Notes: generated by a model not told the origin, from the sequence alone. A DNA stretch of 64,000 nucleotides from Streptomyces spirodelae (GCF_017676385.1 NZ_JAFFZN010000010.1:62001-126000), one strand, 5' to 3'. Numbered from the stretch's first letter, positions 1-8,459 are shown. Translations and numbers: made by a program.

Positions 1-284
1 GACGGGGAGTCGTCCGGCCTTACGTCCTGCGCCACCCCGCGCGCCAGCAGCGTCCGCACCATCGCGGTGACGGTGGCGCGGCGCTCCTCCGGCAGCCCGT
101 GGCACAGTTCCGCCAGCGTATGGGCGCCGGTCAGATGCGGTGCGAGGCGGCACATCCACCGGTAGGCGGTACGACCCTTGAGTACGAACCGGCCTTCGGG
201 GTACTGGAGGAGGACCCCGTCGTCGGTCGCCGTGAACAGCGCGTCCGCCCGCAGTCTGGGGCGTACGTCGTGGGTGGGGTCCAC
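1..284 (-). CDS. TOMM precursor leader peptide-binding protein, N-terminal part
   Basis: The gene runs off the left edge; only about 94 N-terminal residues are visible. The GTG start is preceded by GGGAGG at a 7-nt spacing, which decides the start even though the frame stays open upstream. The residues read as the leader-binding N-terminal region of azol(in)e-RiPP (TOMM) cyclodehydratase partner proteins: RPRLRADALF, then FVLKGRTAYRW, then LAPHLTGAHTLAELC and LPEERRATV. In that family this winged-helix-like region holds the precursor leader and is followed by a ThiF/E1-like part, which here would lie outside the window. It suggests a thiazole/oxazole-modified peptide cluster to the left. No precursor peptide was found on this side. 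The family call is by pattern recognition only. Confidence 0.68.
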   Translation of the reverse strand, partial: MDPTHDVRPRLRADALFTATDDGVLLQYPEGRFVLKGRTAYRWMCRLAPHLTGAHTLAELCHGLPEERRATVTAMVRTLLARGVAQDVRPDDSP

Positions 285-540
285 GTGGCGGCCTCCCGCG
301 CACTGCGCGCACACCGGGCACGGCCGCCCTCGCGCGCACGTTGATCGTACGGATGGTGAGCAGGGACGGTACCCGGTCATCCGGCGCGGTGTCAGCGAAG
401 ATCGGAAGAAGGTCGAAGATCCGAGCAGCGACCCCGATGCCTTGCCCCAGTTGGCCCGGAGTTTGCGCAGGTAGGAGCGGGCCGTACGGCCCGGCCGAAC
501 CCCGCGTGCGTCAGCCGTCCACTCCTGAGCCCCCGTGCTC
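285..540. other. Non-coding/degenerate stretch
   Basis: No gene with a start and ribosome site is visible here. The minus-strand frame that is open through the TOMM gene continues across this stretch and into the histidine-kinase remnant, but it contains a low-complexity Cys-rich part and no recognisable domain, so I read the openness as a by-product of high GC. Confidence 0.4.
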
Positions 541-936
541 CCGGGGTACGTGGAAACGGTGACGGTGACGGCCAGGCCGCCCTCGGGTCCGGGCAGGGGC
601 GTCAGTTCGGCGCCGTGTGCCTGCGCGAACGGCGGCCACGATGGGGGGCATACCCCAGACCGTGCCCCTCCCGGCACCGCGCGGCGCGAGCCGCTGGAAG
701 GGCTGGTGGAGCGCGGGGGTGCGGCTGCGCGGTATCGGCTCTCCGCTGTTGGCGACGTGCAGCCAGGGCCGGCCGCCGCTGGTTCCGGCCGCGACGTGGA
801 TCCAGTCGTCGCCGGGGGTGTAGCGCCGCGCGTTGTCCACCAGGTTGACCGCCGGCCGCTCCACCAGCGCCGCGTCGCCGTGCACCGTTGCGGGTCGGGT
901 GGCGACGGTCGTGCGCGCGCCCTCCCGGTCGCGCAC
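541..936 (-). pseudogene. Sensor histidine kinase, C-terminal remnant with frameshift
   Basis: The minus strand shows the ATPase half of a two-component sensor kinase: an N-box NLVDNARRYTPG, then WLHVANSGEPIP (the D-x-G-x-G region degraded to N-S-G-E-P), then FQRLAPRGAGRG. After PIVAAVRA the homology continues in the next frame as AHGAELTPLPG and GGLAVTVTV, so a frameshift lies near position 625. The sensor, HAMP and dimerisation regions that should precede it are missing upstream. It is therefore a 5'-truncated, frameshifted remnant; no response regulator is recognisable beside it. Confidence 0.65.
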
Positions 937-1018
937 GACCGCCGTCGCTGACCACCCCGTCGTCCGGGTCGTCGTTCTTGCCGGTGAGCTTGAGCTTCGC
1001 CTTCGGCGTGCCGTCGCG

Positions 1019-1561
1019 TCAGGCCATCAGTGCTTCGCGGAGCGTCGAAGGCTTGAGTTTGAAGGTGCCGCGGATATCGCTGTCGTCCACGATGAACGGG
1101 CGCTCGGACATGTAGCTCATCTCGGTGAACTCCCGCCACAGCGGATCGGTGAAGGACAACAGCGTCAAATCCCGTTCGGTGAGCGGCTCCAGCCGCGGTT
1201 CGGCGGCTCCGTGCAGTTCGGCGAGTTCGGTTGCGGCCTGACGCAGGGCAGTGGTGATGACCGGGGCATGCCAGGCCCTCCCCCAGGCCCGTTCGTCACG
1301 GCTGACCGCCACCAGCGCTGCGGCGACGTCCTCGGTGCAGGAGAACGAATGCGCCGCATCGGGGTTGCCGTGGACGAGGGCCAGTTCGCCGTCGCGGACT
1401 CGGGGTGCGACCAGCAGTGTGAACGCTGAGACTGCGCCTGGGCCCAGGTACTGGCCTGCTCGCACTTCGGTGGCCCGCAGCCGCCCTCCATCGTGGGCCT
1501 CCTTGGCCTGCCGCCACAGCTCGGCCCTCACCCGGCCTTCGCAGGGGCGTCGTGGGGGCAA
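1019..1561 (-). pseudogene. NAD-dependent epimerase/dehydratase, N-terminally truncated
   Basis: The 180 residues match the C-terminal half of an extended SDR: VRAELWRQAKEAH, then VRAGQYLGPGAVSAF, HSFSCTEDVAAALVAV, and WHAPVITT. The NAD-binding Rossmann half with its GxxGxxG motif and the Tyr-Lys catalytic pair is absent. Homology starts only about seven residues after the first Met, so the gene has lost its 5' half. No ribosome site precedes it. It lies in the same orientation as the intact SDR gene next door, but the two are not adjacent pieces of one gene. Expression of a functional enzyme is unlikely. Confidence 0.65.
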
Positions 1562-1684
1562 CCGCTCATCTGCCGGGGGTAATTGGGCCTGGACACAGCT
1601 CTCCGGACCAGCACTCTTGGGACTTCGCCCGTACGCTCCGATCCGGGAGGCCGGAGCCGCACAGGCGGGGAATTGCGGCGGGAA

Positions 1685-2605
1685 TCAATGGGCGGTGGGC
1701 TGACTCGGTTGGAAATAGTGCCCCTGGTCGAGATCCTCGAGCAGGCCGATCTCGGTCGGAGCCCAGCCGGTGACCTCTCGGGTGAGGGTGTTGGAGACGG
1801 GGCTGTCGGGCTTGAGGAACATCCCGACGAACCCGAAGTGCTCGTCGACTTGGTCCATCGGTACCGATCGTGTCGGAATGCCGAGGTGGCGCCCGATGGC
1901 CGCGGCGATCTCGCGGATCGCGATACCCTCCTCAGCCACGGCGTGCAGGTATCCCGTCGGTGCGGCCTCGATCGCCAGCCGGAAGAGCCGGGCGGTGTCC
2001 CGGACGTGTACTGCAGGCCAGCGCAACGACCCGTCACCTGGGTATCCCGAGAACCCGGCCCGGCGAGCGGTCGCGATGAGATGCGGGACGAAGCCGTTGT
2101 CCCCCTTGCCGTGGTTGGTCGGAGCCAAACGCAGGACAGCGGGCCGCGCCCCCTGCTCGGCGAGCGCGAGCGCGGCGTCGTCCGAGGGCTGTCGCACGGC
2201 AACCAGCGCGTCGGGCGAGGGGCGATCGTGCTCAGTGGCAGGCACCCCGTGCCGCGACAGTCCCACGGTGCCGGAAGCGACAGCGATTGCCCCGCCAGAA
2301 GCGAGCCCCTCACCGAGCGTCTGGATGGTCGTGACGTCGGAGGCGACTGCCTCAGCCATCCCTCCGCTCAAGGAACGCTCGACCGGAAATGCGAGGTGGA
2401 CTACGGCGTCGACGCGGGCGGCGGCGTCGCGCAGCACGTCGAGGTCCTCGACGGTGCCGCGGACGCTCGCGGCGCCGGCGGCCTCGACGGCGGCTGCCGA
2501 CTCCTCCGAGCGGGCCAGCCCGGTGACATGGTGTCCGGCTGCGAGGAGCTCGGGTACGACGGCGGAGCCGACCCAGCCGGATGCGCCGGTGACAAGAACG
2601 CGCAC
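1685..2605 (-). CDS. SDR family NAD(P)-dependent oxidoreductase (atypical/extended)
   Basis: Predicted 306-residue extended short-chain dehydrogenase with an NAD(P)-binding Rossmann fold. The N-terminus shows VLVTGASGWVGSAVV, the nucleotide-binding glycine motif, and DAVVHLAFP further in. RLAPTNHGKGDNGFVPHL and GDGSLRWPAVHVRDTARL are typical of NmrA/epimerase-like family members. The start is taken at GTG because GGAGG lies 8 nt upstream; the ATG five codons earlier overlaps that site. It is transcribed away from the XRE/MmyB regulator at 3179, an arrangement common for this enzyme/regulator pair in Streptomyces. The substrate is unknown. The catalytic Tyr-x3-Lys is not obvious, as in atypical SDRs. 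Confidence 0.82.
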   Translation of the reverse strand: MRVLVTGASGWVGSAVVPELLAAGHHVTGLARSEESAAAVEAAGAASVRGTVEDLDVLRDAAARVDAVVHLAFPVERSLSGGMAEAVASDVTTIQTLGEGLASGGAIAVASGTVGLSRHGVPATEHDRPSPDALVAVRQPSDDAALALAEQGARPAVLRLAPTNHGKGDNGFVPHLIATARRAGFSGYPGDGSLRWPAVHVRDTARLFRLAIEAAPTGYLHAVAEEGIAIREIAAAIGRHLGIPTRSVPMDQVDEHFGFVGMFLKPDSPVSNTLTREVTGWAPTEIGLLEDLDQGHYFQPSQPTAH

Positions 2606-3178
2606 GAGAAGAACCTCCATACAGTGGTAGTGGTCGCTCACCGCGGTAGGGAGACGGACGCTCCACTTGATCGCCCGTCTCCGCCCTGTCTTCCAGGGCC
2701 CGAGTCGTGGACCGATTGCCTTCCCCATCGGCTGCTCCCGGAGAAGCGGGCGAGGCCCGCCGCGGCGCGACTGCCCAAGGTCGACGGGGCGTCTCCTCAC
2801 CGGCGCGTGACGGGAGGGGTCACGCTTACTGGCCACAGCGGCGAGTGCCCCACTCACCTGTCAGTTCGTCGAAGCGGATGGCGTCGAGGATGCGGCCACT
2901 CCGGCCGCACATCCGGACGCTGGTCCATTCAGGCACAGGATTCTCCTCGTGGGGCGGGGCTGCCTGGGAAGCACCGTGGGGGAGGCGCTTCGTCACAAGC
3001 ATCACGGCAACGTGCGGTGACAACCACGGCGCATCTATCGTCGGACTCAGAGACCGTGGACAACCCGCCGTGGCCGCCCGACACTGAAGGAACCGGAGGA
3101 CCGAGCCGTACCGTCCGGATCGGCGTCCGAGCCCTTGGCCAACGCCTCGCCCCGACCTGCACCCCGGAGCACACCGCG
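2606..3178. other. Divergent intergenic region of the SDR / MmyB-regulator pair
   Basis: This stretch separates the two divergent genes and should carry both promoters. Apart from one short minus-strand ORF (2826-2936, listed separately) I see no coding signal and no clean palindrome. Confidence 0.4.
2826..2936 (-). CDS. Small 36-residue ORF, function unknown
   Basis: A GTG codon is preceded by GAGGAG at a 7-nt spacing and opens a 36-residue frame ending in TAA. The residues are not low complexity and include two Cys (RMCGRSGRI and a C-terminal RRCGQ) with LDAIRFDELTGEW between them. No family was recognised. It is reported because the ribosome site is good and the composition protein-like, but ORFs this short also occur by chance in high-GC DNA. 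Confidence 0.35.
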   Translation of the reverse strand: MPEWTSVRMCGRSGRILDAIRFDELTGEWGTRRCGQ

Positions 3179-4135
3179 ATGACCGACCGAACTGAACTCG
3201 GCCACTTTCTGCGGGCTCGCCGTGCGGCCCTGCGACCGACCGACGTCGGGCTGATGCCAGGTGGTCGCCGACGTACGCCCGGTCTGCGCCGCGAAGAGGT
3301 GGCGATGCTCGCGAACATATCCACCGACTACTATGAGCGGCTCGAGCAGGCCCGCGGCGTCAATCCGTCGGAAACCCTGCTCGCCGCGCTCGCCAGGGCG
3401 CTGCGCCTGTCGACCGACGCACGCGATCATCTCTACGCGGTTGCCGGGTATCAGCCGCCCCCGGGCCTGTCCCACGACGGTTACGCCGATCCCGGCCTGA
3501 CGCACATCCTCGACTCCCTCAAGGACGATCCGGCCCAGATCGTCGATGACCTCGGCACGGTCGTCATCCAGAATCCGATGGCCGTCGCTCTGCTCGGCCC
3601 GCTGGTCGACCGCCCCGGCCACGAGGCCAACGGCGCCTGGCTCTGGTTCGTGCGGCCCGAGCATCGCGGTATCTACGCCGAGGAGGAGCACGAGGCGATC
3701 GGGCGCACCATCGTCGCCGACCTGCGTGCGTCCGTCTTCCGTCACGGCCACCACCCGGCTGGGCAGGCCCTTGTCGACGAACTCCGCGAAAAGAGCACGG
3801 AGTTCGCTGCGCTCTGGGAGCTCGGCGAGGTCGCCACCGTCAGGTCGACCCGCAAGTCCGTCCTGCATTCCCAGGCCGGCCGGCTGGATCTGCACTGCGA
3901 CATCGTCCTCAGCCCGGGCACCAGCAAGCGGCTCTTCCTCTACCGGCCGCGACCCGGCACCGAAACGGCCGAACGCCTGGAGTTCCTCCGGCCGCCGCCT
4001 CGCCCGGGCGGAGAGAGCCGGTCCGGAGCGGGTTCCGCTGCTCAGCTCCCCGGCGGGGCCAAGGCGCTCTCCCCCACCGGAGCGGGCCGGATGAGCCGCG
4101 TCCCGCCTTCCTCGGGGCAGAGGATCTCCATGTGA
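3179..4135 (+). CDS. XRE-family regulator with MmyB-like ligand-binding domain
   Basis: A 318-residue one-component regulator. Residues 5-75 form an XRE helix-turn-helix: LGHFLRARRAAL, then TPGLRREEVAMLANIS and YYERLEQARG. Residues 100-280 fit the MmyB/PAS-like sensor domain of this family (AVALLGPLVDRPGHEAN, FRHGHHPAGQALVDELR, EFAALW). MmyB-like domains bind small hydrophobic ligands. The last 45 or so residues, rich in Pro, Gly and Ser, do not look like the family end and suggest a C-terminal frameshift or fusion. Divergent from the SDR gene, which it probably controls. Convergent with the MDR gene, with a hairpin between them. Confidence 0.85.
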   Translation: MTDRTELGHFLRARRAALRPTDVGLMPGGRRRTPGLRREEVAMLANISTDYYERLEQARGVNPSETLLAALARALRLSTDARDHLYAVAGYQPPPGLSHDGYADPGLTHILDSLKDDPAQIVDDLGTVVIQNPMAVALLGPLVDRPGHEANGAWLWFVRPEHRGIYAEEEHEAIGRTIVADLRASVFRHGHHPAGQALVDELREKSTEFAALWELGEVATVRSTRKSVLHSQAGRLDLHCDIVLSPGTSKRLFLYRPRPGTETAERLEFLRPPPRPGGESRSGAGSAAQLPGGAKALSPTGAGRMSRVPPSSGQRISM

Positions 4136-4282
4136 CCGCGGAGCTGACCCCCACCCTCTTCCCCGACATCGACGCATCTGGCCAACCGGCCACCGCAGAT
4201 CAACCGTTCAAGGAACGGACGTCCGCGCCGGACGTACCCGACTGCCTCGACGGCTTGGCCGTCCGGCCGTGGGACACTCCGG

Positions 4283-4310
4283 CGGTACCCGGGCCTCGGG
4301 GCGGGTACCG
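4283..4310. terminator. Bidirectional hairpin between convergent genes
   Basis: Two perfect 9-bp arms, CGGTACCCG and CGGGTACCG, are separated by 10 nt of G+C-rich loop. The hairpin lies between the 3' ends of the MmyB regulator and the MDR gene, where a shared terminator is expected. It has no T-run, which is usual in Streptomyces. Confidence 0.55.
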
Positions 4311-4319
4311 GCGGCGTGG

Positions 4320-5279
4320 TCACAGGAGGATGACGGTGCGCTCGCCCGGTGCGTCCTGGTGGGCCCAGGCCGCCTCGACCTGGTCGAGCGGGAACGGGTG
4401 CGGGTGCACGGTCATGCCGCCTGCGGCGATCGCCGCGACGAGTTCGGTGAGCTCCCGCTGCATGATCTGCATCTCCACCGAGCCGAAGCCGCTGCCCAGG
4501 ATGCGGAACGCGTTGGAGCGCAGGGTGTGCCCGGACAGGGTGATCGAGTCTCCGCCCACGCCGCCGATCTGCACCCAGTCGAGCAAGCGGGTGTGCTGGG
4601 TGCGTGCCCCGAGGACGGCACGCATGGCGAGTTCGGTGGGTGGGCCCCAGATGTAGTCGAGGACCACGTCGACCTCCGCGGCGGCCTCGGCGAGCGAGGC
4701 CGCGGTGGCGTCCTGGTCGGGGGCGAGCTGGACAGTATCGTCCGCGCCTTCGGCACGGAGTTCGTCGAGGCGGGTGCGGTTGCGGCCGGCGGCGATCACC
4801 CGCCCGGCACCGAGGTGCTTGGCCACCTTGACAGCCATCGATCCGGCGTTGCCGGTCGCGCCGTGCACCAGGACCGACTGCCCGGCCTGGAAGGGCACAC
4901 GGGTGCGCAGCACCAACCATGAGGACATGGCGGGGTTCATGGTCGCGGCCAGCGGTGCGGGAGCGGCTCCGGCCGGGACCGGGATGGCGGCGGCCGGATC
5001 GATGACGATGCGTTCGGCCAAGGAGCCGGCGCCCATCACCATGACGTATCCGAGGCTGCCGTCCGCCCGGCGGACGACGGCGTCGGCACCGGCCAGCGCG
5101 GGCAGTGTCCTGGGACTCGTGTAGTGCTTTCCGGCGGCGATGCCGCGAGTGGCGGGGTGCACGCCGACGGCGAGGACTTCCACCACCTCTTGGCCGGGGG
5201 CGGCATCGGGGGCGGGGATGGAGCGGAAGTGCGGCGGCTCATCGTAGGACTCTACGAGCGCGGCATTCATCATGGACAT
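4320..5279 (-). CDS. Zinc-independent MDR / quinone oxidoreductase-like protein
   Basis: A 319-residue medium-chain dehydrogenase/reductase. The GroES-like half is residues 1-120 (VLAVGVHPATRGIAAG) and the NADPH-binding Rossmann half is residues 120-320, with VHGATGNAGSMAVKVAKHLGA (AxxGxxG type) and VIAAGRNRTRLDEL. Structural-zinc cysteines are absent, so it belongs with quinone-reductase-like MDRs rather than zinc alcohol dehydrogenases. The start ATG has AGGGAAG about 7 nt upstream. It is divergent from a TetR regulator with a 22-bp palindrome between them, so it is very likely the repressed target, for example in detoxification of an enone or quinone. The substrate is inferred from the family only. 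Confidence 0.85.
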   Translation of the reverse strand: MSMMNAALVESYDEPPHFRSIPAPDAAPGQEVVEVLAVGVHPATRGIAAGKHYTSPRTLPALAGADAVVRRADGSLGYVMVMGAGSLAERIVIDPAAAIPVPAGAAPAPLAATMNPAMSSWLVLRTRVPFQAGQSVLVHGATGNAGSMAVKVAKHLGAGRVIAAGRNRTRLDELRAEGADDTVQLAPDQDATAASLAEAAAEVDVVLDYIWGPPTELAMRAVLGARTQHTRLLDWVQIGGVGGDSITLSGHTLRSNAFRILGSGFGSVEMQIMQRELTELVAAIAAGGMTVHPHPFPLDQVEAAWAHQDAPGERTVILL

Positions 5280-5351
5280 GCGAGCTTCCCTGGCGTCGAT
5301 TGGCGGTGAGGGGGCTGCGGCTCAGCTGGGACGGAACCGGCGGGTGAACCG

Positions 5352-5373
5352 TAAGATACGGAGAAGTATCTTA
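5352..5373. promoter_or_regulatory. TetR-type operator palindrome
   Basis: A perfect inverted repeat, TAAGATAC-N6-GTATCTTA, lies in the 198-bp gap between the MDR gene and the TetR gene. The size and the AT-rich arms in a GC-rich context are typical of a TetR-family operator, so the adjacent repressor probably binds here and controls both genes. Confidence 0.72.
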
Positions 5374-5395
5374 TGTGTGAGGATAGGGGCTCACG

Positions 5396-5418
5396 TTAAG
5401 ATACGCAAGCGAATCTAA
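5396..5418. promoter_or_regulatory. Second, imperfect copy of the TetR operator
   Basis: TTAAGATAC and GAATCTAA flank a 6-nt spacer, an imperfect version of the palindrome at 5352-5373; the two sites are about 45 bp apart. It may be a second TetR half-operator or may overlap the regulator promoter. Confidence 0.45.
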
Positions 5419-5477
5419 TCGTCCGGCGGGACGCCGCGAGAATGGATGTGTGGGCGCAATGGATACTGGGGGCAGCG

Positions 5478-6098
5478 GTGAGTGAGCGGCGTACGGAGAG
5501 CACTCCCACCCGACGCAGGGGTGCCGCCCTGGAGAAGGCGATCACCGACGCCGCCTGGGAGGTCCTGGTCGAGCAGGGCTACAACGGCTTCACCTTCGAG
5601 GCCATCGCAGCGCGTGCCGGCACCAGCAAGCCGGTGCTCTACCGGCGCTGGCCCCAGCGCGAGGACCTCCTCATCACCACACTCGCCCGGCACTGGCGTC
5701 CACTCGACACCCCTGACACCGGGAACCTGCGCCAGGACGCCCTTACTCTCCTGCGCACGGTCAACGCCGAGCGCGCCCAAGCACTGGTACTCATGCAGAT
5801 CCACCTGGCGGACTACTTCCGCGCAACCGGCACCAACTTCAGCGACCTACGCAGCCGCCTCCTCACCGCAGACCAGACGTCTCCCTTCAAGCGGCTCGTG
5901 GACCGCGCCGTCGAGCGCGGCGAACTTGCGGAGGTGCCGCGAACCGAACGCATGGTGAACCTGCCCTTCGACCTCGTGCGCCACGACATGCTGATGCGCA
6001 TGGGCCCGGTGGCGGACGAGACGATCGTCGAGATCGTGGACACGGTGTGGCTGCCCCTGCTCGACCTGCCGCCGCACGGTGCGCACGCAGGACGTTGA
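5478..6098 (+). CDS. TetR/AcrR family transcriptional repressor
   Basis: A 206-residue TetR regulator. The DNA-binding domain is near residues 12-70: ITDAAWEVLVEQG, then FTFEAIAARAGTSKPVLYRRWPQREDLL, a textbook HTH (AGTSKPVLYRRW). The rest is a helical ligand-binding and dimer domain (TetR_C-like, with LVLMQIHLADYFRA). GTG at 5478 was chosen because it begins at SERRTEST just before the first helix; an ATG at 5442 adds 12 residues with no better ribosome site. It faces away from the MDR gene, and the operator pair lies between them, so autoregulation and control of the MDR gene are likely. Confidence 0.86.
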   Translation: MSERRTESTPTRRRGAALEKAITDAAWEVLVEQGYNGFTFEAIAARAGTSKPVLYRRWPQREDLLITTLARHWRPLDTPDTGNLRQDALTLLRTVNAERAQALVLMQIHLADYFRATGTNFSDLRSRLLTADQTSPFKRLVDRAVERGELAEVPRTERMVNLPFDLVRHDMLMRMGPVADETIVEIVDTVWLPLLDLPPHGAHAGR

Positions 6099-6199
6099 GA
6101 AGGCCGAGGCCGAGGACTGGTCGAAGGCCCGGCGGTAGCCTGGACTACCGGGAGCCCGCCAGTGTGCGGCTTGTCGAAGGACTCCTCCAGGTAGGCGGT

Positions 6200-6363
6200 C
6201 TCGTGCGGCTGGTAGGGCTCCAGGGCGACTGGGCCGGGGACAGACCCCGCTCGCCCGCGATCTCGTGGACGCGCTCGGCCACTGCCTGATCCTCGTCGCG
6301 GTAGAGGATCCTGCCGCCCTCGTCGGTCTCGGCCCGCGCCGTGGCGGTGTCCCGGGTCCGCGT
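6200..6363 (-). pseudogene. Aldo/keto reductase, C-terminal remnant with internal deletion
   Basis: One minus-strand frame reads like the late part of an aldo/keto reductase (ETDEGGRILY, then VAERVHEIAGERGLSPAQ). At 6229 the match jumps frame to VALEPYQPHE, the usual C-terminal LExPYxPH motif. The roughly 35 residues that should lie between AQ and LE, including the APIVG cofactor strand, are missing. This is an out-of-frame internal deletion in an already N-terminally truncated gene, so no active enzyme can be made. Confidence 0.6.
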
Positions 6364-6553
6364 CAGCCCCGGCTCCAAGCACCATCTGATCGTCGCCCGC
6401 CACGGAATTCCGCTCACCAGGACGCTTGCCGGCGGCAACGGGCACGATGTCGCCGGATCCCGCTTCTTCTGGGCTGTCTGTTCGGCTGATCCGGCGTCTG
6501 ACAGCAGTCGGCAGAAGCCACTCAGGTCCGGAAACGGGATCGCAACTTGTTCT

Positions 6554-7210
6554 TCAACCTGAGCGCAGTCGGGCGCGCAGGACTGCCGCACCGTCCCCCT
6601 CAAGGTCCTCGCAGGCCGCTGCGCGGCCTGCCATCGCCATCACCAGCGAGAGGGTCGACCCCCGGAGCAGATCCCCCGAGCCGGCGGTGAACGGCCCGTC
6701 TGTGGCCTCGACCCGCAAGCCCGCAATCGCAGTCTTGCTCGCGACGGTGAAATCGCGGCCGGCGAAGAACCGGGCCACGGCGGTCGTCGTGGCCACCGGC
6801 GGCGTCCGCGCAAGACCCAGTGGCCGGCGGATGTCCTCGCCGTGGACGACTATTTCGCCCAGCCAGGCCGCAGTATGTCCTGTCGGTCCGGCGGGCCCGG
6901 CGACAACTTCGCGGAATCGCCGCAGGGTCTCTTCGGGTGCAGCACCACGGTGCTTGGCGAGTCGTCGGTCGTTGTGCAGATCGGGGTTGAAGCGCGCGGC
7001 CAGCATGCTCAGCAGCCAGCGCCACATCCTCGTACTGGCACCTGCGGTCAGATGGGCTACGACCTCCTCCACGGTCCAGCGTTCACACAGTGATGCTTTC
7101 GCCCACTCGGCCTCGCTGAGCCCGGTGAGGTCTTGAGCGAGCGCGGACCGCTCGACGTGTATCGCCCTTTCCAGCGCTTTCCGGGTTTCCAGCACGTGTG
7201 GTTCAGCCAT
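6554..7210 (-). CDS. Maleylpyruvate isomerase-family mycothiol-dependent (DinB-like) enzyme
   Basis: A 218-residue four-helix-bundle protein of the MDMPI/DinB-like superfamily. It shows LTGLSEAEWAKASLC, then WTVEEVVAHLTAG with the first metal-site His, and LGEIVVHGEDIRRPLG with the second conserved His; the C-terminal half has the FTAGSGDLLRGSTLSL strand pattern. In actinobacteria these proteins carry a metal ion and use mycothiol for isomerisation or detoxification. The ATG is preceded by GGAGG at about 8 nt. It stands alone between remnants, and its substrate cannot be told from context. Confidence 0.8.
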   Translation of the reverse strand: MAEPHVLETRKALERAIHVERSALAQDLTGLSEAEWAKASLCERWTVEEVVAHLTAGASTRMWRWLLSMLAARFNPDLHNDRRLAKHRGAAPEETLRRFREVVAGPAGPTGHTAAWLGEIVVHGEDIRRPLGLARTPPVATTTAVARFFAGRDFTVASKTAIAGLRVEATDGPFTAGSGDLLRGSTLSLVMAMAGRAAACEDLEGDGAAVLRARLRSG

Positions 7211-7342
7211 GGGGCGGCCTCCAGAGATCGGTGTTCTCCATCAGGGACTCCTGCCGCCGCCCAAACTCATCGACCGCACCCCGTGGCGAGCCCTTTTCGA
7301 CGTTCCATTATCGAAACGGGGCTGGAACAGCTGCTCAACGCG

Positions 7343-7636
7343 ATGGCCTACGCGGACCAGCGCACCGGCACCGGCACCGGTCGCCGCCATGCACTGCGCC
7401 TCGCGGCCGCCGCGGTGGTCGCCACGGCGGTTACGGGGACGGGAGTCCTGATCGCCACGGACCTTGTGCCCGGCGTCAAGACGATCCCGGGAGTGAAGGA
7501 CTCCGCCGGGCGGACCGGGGTGGGGATCGCCTGCACCGAGCGCGGATCCTACGAAGGCACGTACCTGATCTTCGACCCGGCCTCGTATGAATTCCTGGGA
7601 GCCAAAGACCGTGCCGGCGAGCGGTTCGCAACGTGA
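7343..7636 (+). CDS. CU044_5270-like protein, shortened
   Basis: A 97-residue frame with one membrane segment (residues 18-35, AAAVVATAVTGTGVLIA) followed by a tail resembling the C-terminus of CU044_5270-family proteins (VKDSAGRTGVGIA, then FDPASYEFLGAKD). Those proteins are usually 300-400 residues with a large external domain between these two parts, so most of the middle is missing. No convincing ribosome site precedes the first Met. It is probably a decayed or internally deleted gene. In intact loci these genes often follow an ECF sigma factor; none is present here. Confidence 0.4.
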   Translation: MAYADQRTGTGTGRRHALRLAAAAVVATAVTGTGVLIATDLVPGVKTIPGVKDSAGRTGVGIACTERGSYEGTYLIFDPASYEFLGAKDRAGERFAT

Positions 7637-7700
7637 TAGCTCGGCCTCGCCGGGAGCGACCGGCCCGGCCCGCGTCATCCGAGCAGGTCGCGGGCTGGAG

Positions 7701-8312
7701 TCAGGGCCCAGCGTCCAGATGAGCTGCGATGCGCCTGATCGTCCCGGCATTGTCCTCGAACAGATGCGCCTGCATGCCCGCCGCCTGGGCGGCCTCAACA
7801 TTGGCTGCGACATCGTCCACGAAGAGACAGCGCTCCGGCCGCACCTCCAAGCTGGCGCAAGCAGCTTCGAAAGCACGCAGATCAGGCTTCTCGATGCCGA
7901 GTTCGTGCGAGTAGACGATCTGCTCCACCAGCTCGTCGAAGTGGTACAGCGCCGTCTCCCGCTCCCTGGCCCCGACGAAGCTGTTGCTCAGGATGCCCAG
8001 CCTGCATCTTCCCTGCAGCCCCCGCACATAGGCGATGAGCTCCTCGTTCGGCGTCCCCAGATACTCCGTCCAGAGATCAGCCATGAAGGCGTCAGCCTGG
8101 GACGTTTCTAGACCCAGGCGGACCGCTACCTGTTCATACACCTCCCGTTCGCTGATGCTCCCGACACTCCCAGCACGCCACACGTCGCGCATCCGCTCAT
8201 ACACGCTGCCCAGCGGCAGCCCCAGCCGCTCTTCCCACCGTCGCACCCACCCCGTCTCCCGCGTGATCTCCAGTACGCCGCCGATATCGAGAATTACGCA
8301 GGTCGCGGTCAC
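7701..8312 (-). CDS. HAD family hydrolase (subfamily IA-like)
   Basis: A 203-residue HAD-superfamily phosphohydrolase. Motif I is VILDIGGVLE (nucleophile Asp, with Gly at the usual second Asp position, as in many GGV/L members), motif II is LGILSNSF, motif III is the Lys of GIEKPDLRAF, and motif IV is CLFVDDVAANVEAA. An alpha-helical cap lies between motifs I and II (residues 20-90). The GTG start is preceded by a run of nine G after AAA, which serves as the ribosome site; this homopolymer could also be a slippage site. The substrate is unknown, and the gene appears to be transcribed alone. Confidence 0.85.
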   Translation of the reverse strand: MTATCVILDIGGVLEITRETGWVRRWEERLGLPLGSVYERMRDVWRAGSVGSISEREVYEQVAVRLGLETSQADAFMADLWTEYLGTPNEELIAYVRGLQGRCRLGILSNSFVGARERETALYHFDELVEQIVYSHELGIEKPDLRAFEAACASLEVRPERCLFVDDVAANVEAAQAAGMQAHLFEDNAGTIRRIAAHLDAGP

Positions 8313-8459
8313 ACGCCCCCCCCCTTTCGCCCCGTCCGGCCAACGAGCACACTCCTGTGATCCACGGAAGCACTGTTGCCCTTCCCCTGGGAGCAAAGGC
8401 AAGCAATCTTGGAAGCCCTGTGACAGCCCTGTCGCGAGCCGCTGACACGATCGGCCGCA

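Noticed and set aside
1583..3178. A continuous plus-strand open frame upstream of the MmyB regulator
   Set aside because: It lies antisense to the SDR gene, has no domain character and no ribosome site; the regulator begins at 3179.
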